NCBI GenBank assembly: GCA_039809985.1
Contig: JBDHWC010000002.1
Location: forward strand, 1-64,000
Length of the DNA: 64,000 nucleotides
Source of the DNA: JAICJJ01 sp039809985
GTDB taxonomy: Bacteria > Chloroflexota > Chloroflexia > Thermomicrobiales > UBA6265
Direction of reading: 5' to 3'
The notes beneath the pieces were generated by a model. That model was not told the origin of the DNA. It saw nothing but the letters and a program-made list of their open reading frames with translations, and searched no databases. Position numbers and translations under genes: made by a program. This document shows, in pieces, positions 62,496 to 64,000 of this stretch (its first letter is position 1; each line of letters opens with the position of its first letter).

Positions 62496-63764
62496 ATGAC
62501 CGAACGCGATGCGTCAACGGGAACGGTCACGACACTCGAGGCCGACCCCGTCGCGCCGTTCGCGCAGGAGCCGATGGACGACCCGGTCGCCGCCGACGGC
62601 AAGTCCGCCGACCGCCGGGCCGCCCGCGACCTGAAGCGGGCCGGGCGAGCGGAACGCCGCGCCGACCGCAAGGGCGGCAGCGCGAACGGCACTGCGCCGG
62701 ACGCGGAGGACTCGCTGTCCCCGGTTTCGCGATCGATCCCCCTGACCGAACTGCCACTCGTCGGCCCGACCACCGACATCCGCCCCGATCCGGTGGTGGT
62801 CATCCTGCCGCCGTCGGAGCAGCCGGCCGCTGACGTGCTCACCGCCCTCGCCGCGGACTCGAGCGACGAAGCCGTGGCGATTGGCGAAGAGCCGGGGGCG
62901 GCTCCGCCGACCGACAGCCGGCAAGCGCGACGGGCCGACCGGCAATCCGCGCGTGCCGTTCGACGGGACTCCAAGAGTGGAGCCGAAAGCACCGCCGCAG
63001 TCGCGGCCGTCGCAACCAACACGGACGCCGACGCGACCGCGCCGGCACCGGCCGACGGTTCGGCACCCGCCGCACAGCCGGCGTCCTTGATTCGGCCCCA
63101 GTTGGCCATCGTTCCGGGTGAGGACAAGGAGAAGCAGACGGCGAAGGCGATCGCCCGCATCGAGTCGCAGCACCGACAGGCCGAGGCGGCGATCGCCGGC
63201 GTCGACCTGCAAGGCGCGGCGATCGCCCCGCTGATCCGCTACGTCAACGCGATCTCGCACCAGCTCAACGAGTCGCAGAAGGCGATCGGCAAGCTTCAGG
63301 TTGAGCGCGACGCGCTGCGCACCCAAGTCATCGGTCTCAACGGCGTGCCGGTCGACGTTGACGCGCTGGCCGAGCAAGCCGGCAGCGCCGACCACCTCGC
63401 CGAGTCGGCAAAGCTGAGCCGACGGGAAGGCCGCAAGCCGGAGACGGAGAAGGAGCCGAAGACCGTCGAGGACATGGGCCGCCAGCGGCGTCTGATCGCC
63501 CTCGCCGGCCTCGCCGTGCTCGGCGCCGTCGCGTTGATCCTCCGCGTGACCTCCCATGCGGTCGATCTGTCCAACGTCTCGAAGAACGGCCTCGGCAGCG
63601 TGGCGATCATCGGCAGCTTCATGCAGGTGTTCCTGGCCGGGATGATCTTCTACCGCCTGATCCGCATCGGCGGCCGCGGCGCCAAGTGGCTCTTCCCGGA
63701 GAACGACCCGAAGGCTCAGAAGAAACTTGCCCAGGCGAAGCCGACGGGGCGAAAGCGGGGCTGA
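62496..63764 (+). CDS. hypothetical protein, disordered N-terminus and C-terminal membrane helices
   Basis: A 422-residue protein I do not recognise. The first 210 residues are low-complexity, Ala/Arg/Asp-rich (DRRAARDLKRAGRAERRADR, RQARRADRQSARAVRRDSKS), probably disordered. Residues about 215-305 are helical with coiled-coil character (AIARIESQHRQAEAAI, HQLNESQKAIGKLQVERD). Two hydrophobic helices follow (LIALAGLAVLGAVALILRV and LGSVAIIGSFMQVFLAGMIFY), then a basic tail (PKAQKKLAQAKPTGRKRG). ATG 62496 follows GTGAGGA. It may tether a cytosolic coil to the membrane. Confidence 0.7.
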   Translation: MTERDASTGTVTTLEADPVAPFAQEPMDDPVAADGKSADRRAARDLKRAGRAERRADRKGGSANGTAPDAEDSLSPVSRSIPLTELPLVGPTTDIRPDPVVVILPPSEQPAADVLTALAADSSDEAVAIGEEPGAAPPTDSRQARRADRQSARAVRRDSKSGAESTAAVAAVATNTDADATAPAPADGSAPAAQPASLIRPQLAIVPGEDKEKQTAKAIARIESQHRQAEAAIAGVDLQGAAIAPLIRYVNAISHQLNESQKAIGKLQVERDALRTQVIGLNGVPVDVDALAEQAGSADHLAESAKLSRREGRKPETEKEPKTVEDMGRQRRLIALAGLAVLGAVALILRVTSHAVDLSNVSKNGLGSVAIIGSFMQVFLAGMIFYRLIRIGGRGAKWLFPENDPKAQKKLAQAKPTGRKRG

Positions 63765-63776
63765 TCCCCTCCGCCG

Positions 63777-64000
63777 TCACAGCAGCACGGTCAACAGCAC
63801 CCCGAGCAGCGCACCCCCGACAAGGCCGATCCAGTCGAGCCGGGGGTGCGCCTTCGCGTCTCCCCCGCCGAGGTCGCGCCTCGCCCGTCTGACCAGTTGG
63901 CGTCCGTCGGCACTTGCCAGCACGATCGCCGCGGCGACGCCGACCGACAACACCAGCGCCGGCACGTCGCCGGGACGGCCCAACGGCTCGCTCGCCCATC
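63777..64000 (-). CDS. membrane protein, 5' end outside window
   Basis: The frame is open to the right edge, so only the C-terminal 73 residues are seen: a hydrophobic helix (DVPALVLSVGVAAAIVLAS), a basic loop (RQLVRRARRDLGGGDAKAH) and a final helix (WIGLVGGALLGVLLTVLL). No family assigned. It converges on the preceding gene with a 12-nt gap. Confidence 0.5.
   Translation of the reverse strand, partial: WASEPLGRPGDVPALVLSVGVAAAIVLASADGRQLVRRARRDLGGGDAKAHPRLDWIGLVGGALLGVLLTVLL

Overview
This is a 64-kb, very GC-rich, gene-dense bacterial chromosomal segment holding about 60 genes, three tRNAs and several clear promoters and hairpin terminators. Gene content, codon bias (third positions almost all G or C), frequent GTG/TTG starts and 4-nt ATGA/GTGA overlaps fit a high-GC member of Chloroflexota (Thermomicrobia-like). 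That assignment is inferred from gene style, not from a marker rRNA, which is absent here. No IS element, prophage, CRISPR array or integration scar was seen.

Layout. 0-5.5 kb: the end of a collagen-like protein, a rubredoxin/GltD-like/ferredoxin fusion oxidoreductase, a PHA-system-like protein, a cupin, erpA with a strong promoter, and the primary-type sigma factor. 5.6-11.4 kb: mutS, a PRC-barrel protein, and an in-frame fusion of a HAD phosphatase-like domain to D-3-phosphoglycerate dehydrogenase. 11.5-20.5 kb: a tetR gene with a perfect palindromic operator, divergent from an alpha/beta hydrolase and coupled to a menaquinone operon menF-menD-menH-menB-menE plus an MFS transporter; menA and menC are not in the window. 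20.5-31.4 kb: aminotransferases, a sugar-acid catabolic group (DUF4177-like, rbsD, UxaA-family dehydratase, LUD protein), an unusual glycosidase-like protein, prs and rnc. 31.4-37.1 kb: a polysaccharide-deacetylase-like protein with an apparently dead active site, divergent from an acoA-acoB-acoC-acoX operon with a good sigma-70-type promoter. 37.1-51.1 kb: amidase, PLP decarboxylase, two-component system, an APH-like/P-loop fusion kinase, membrane proteins, a CoA-transferase, a flavin-binding protein, a Cys/Met PLP enzyme and a thioredoxin-fold protein.

51.2-56.6 kb is the most novel part. It holds two tandem secreted paralogues sharing a cupin-like N-terminal domain, one ending in calcium-binding DxDGDG repeats and the other in three Cys-containing modules. 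After a metallophosphoesterase come two tandem glycine/asparagine-rich small proteins whose 3' ends share a 62-bp identical repeat, driven by a promoter with a perfect TTGACA box and flanked by perfect hairpins. 56.9-64 kb is housekeeping: M42 peptidase, tRNA-Ala(CGC), ftsH, hpt, tilS, a tRNA with CAU anticodon, tRNA-Glu(UUC), and two membrane proteins, the last running off the right edge.

All functional statements come from motif recognition by eye; no database search was run.
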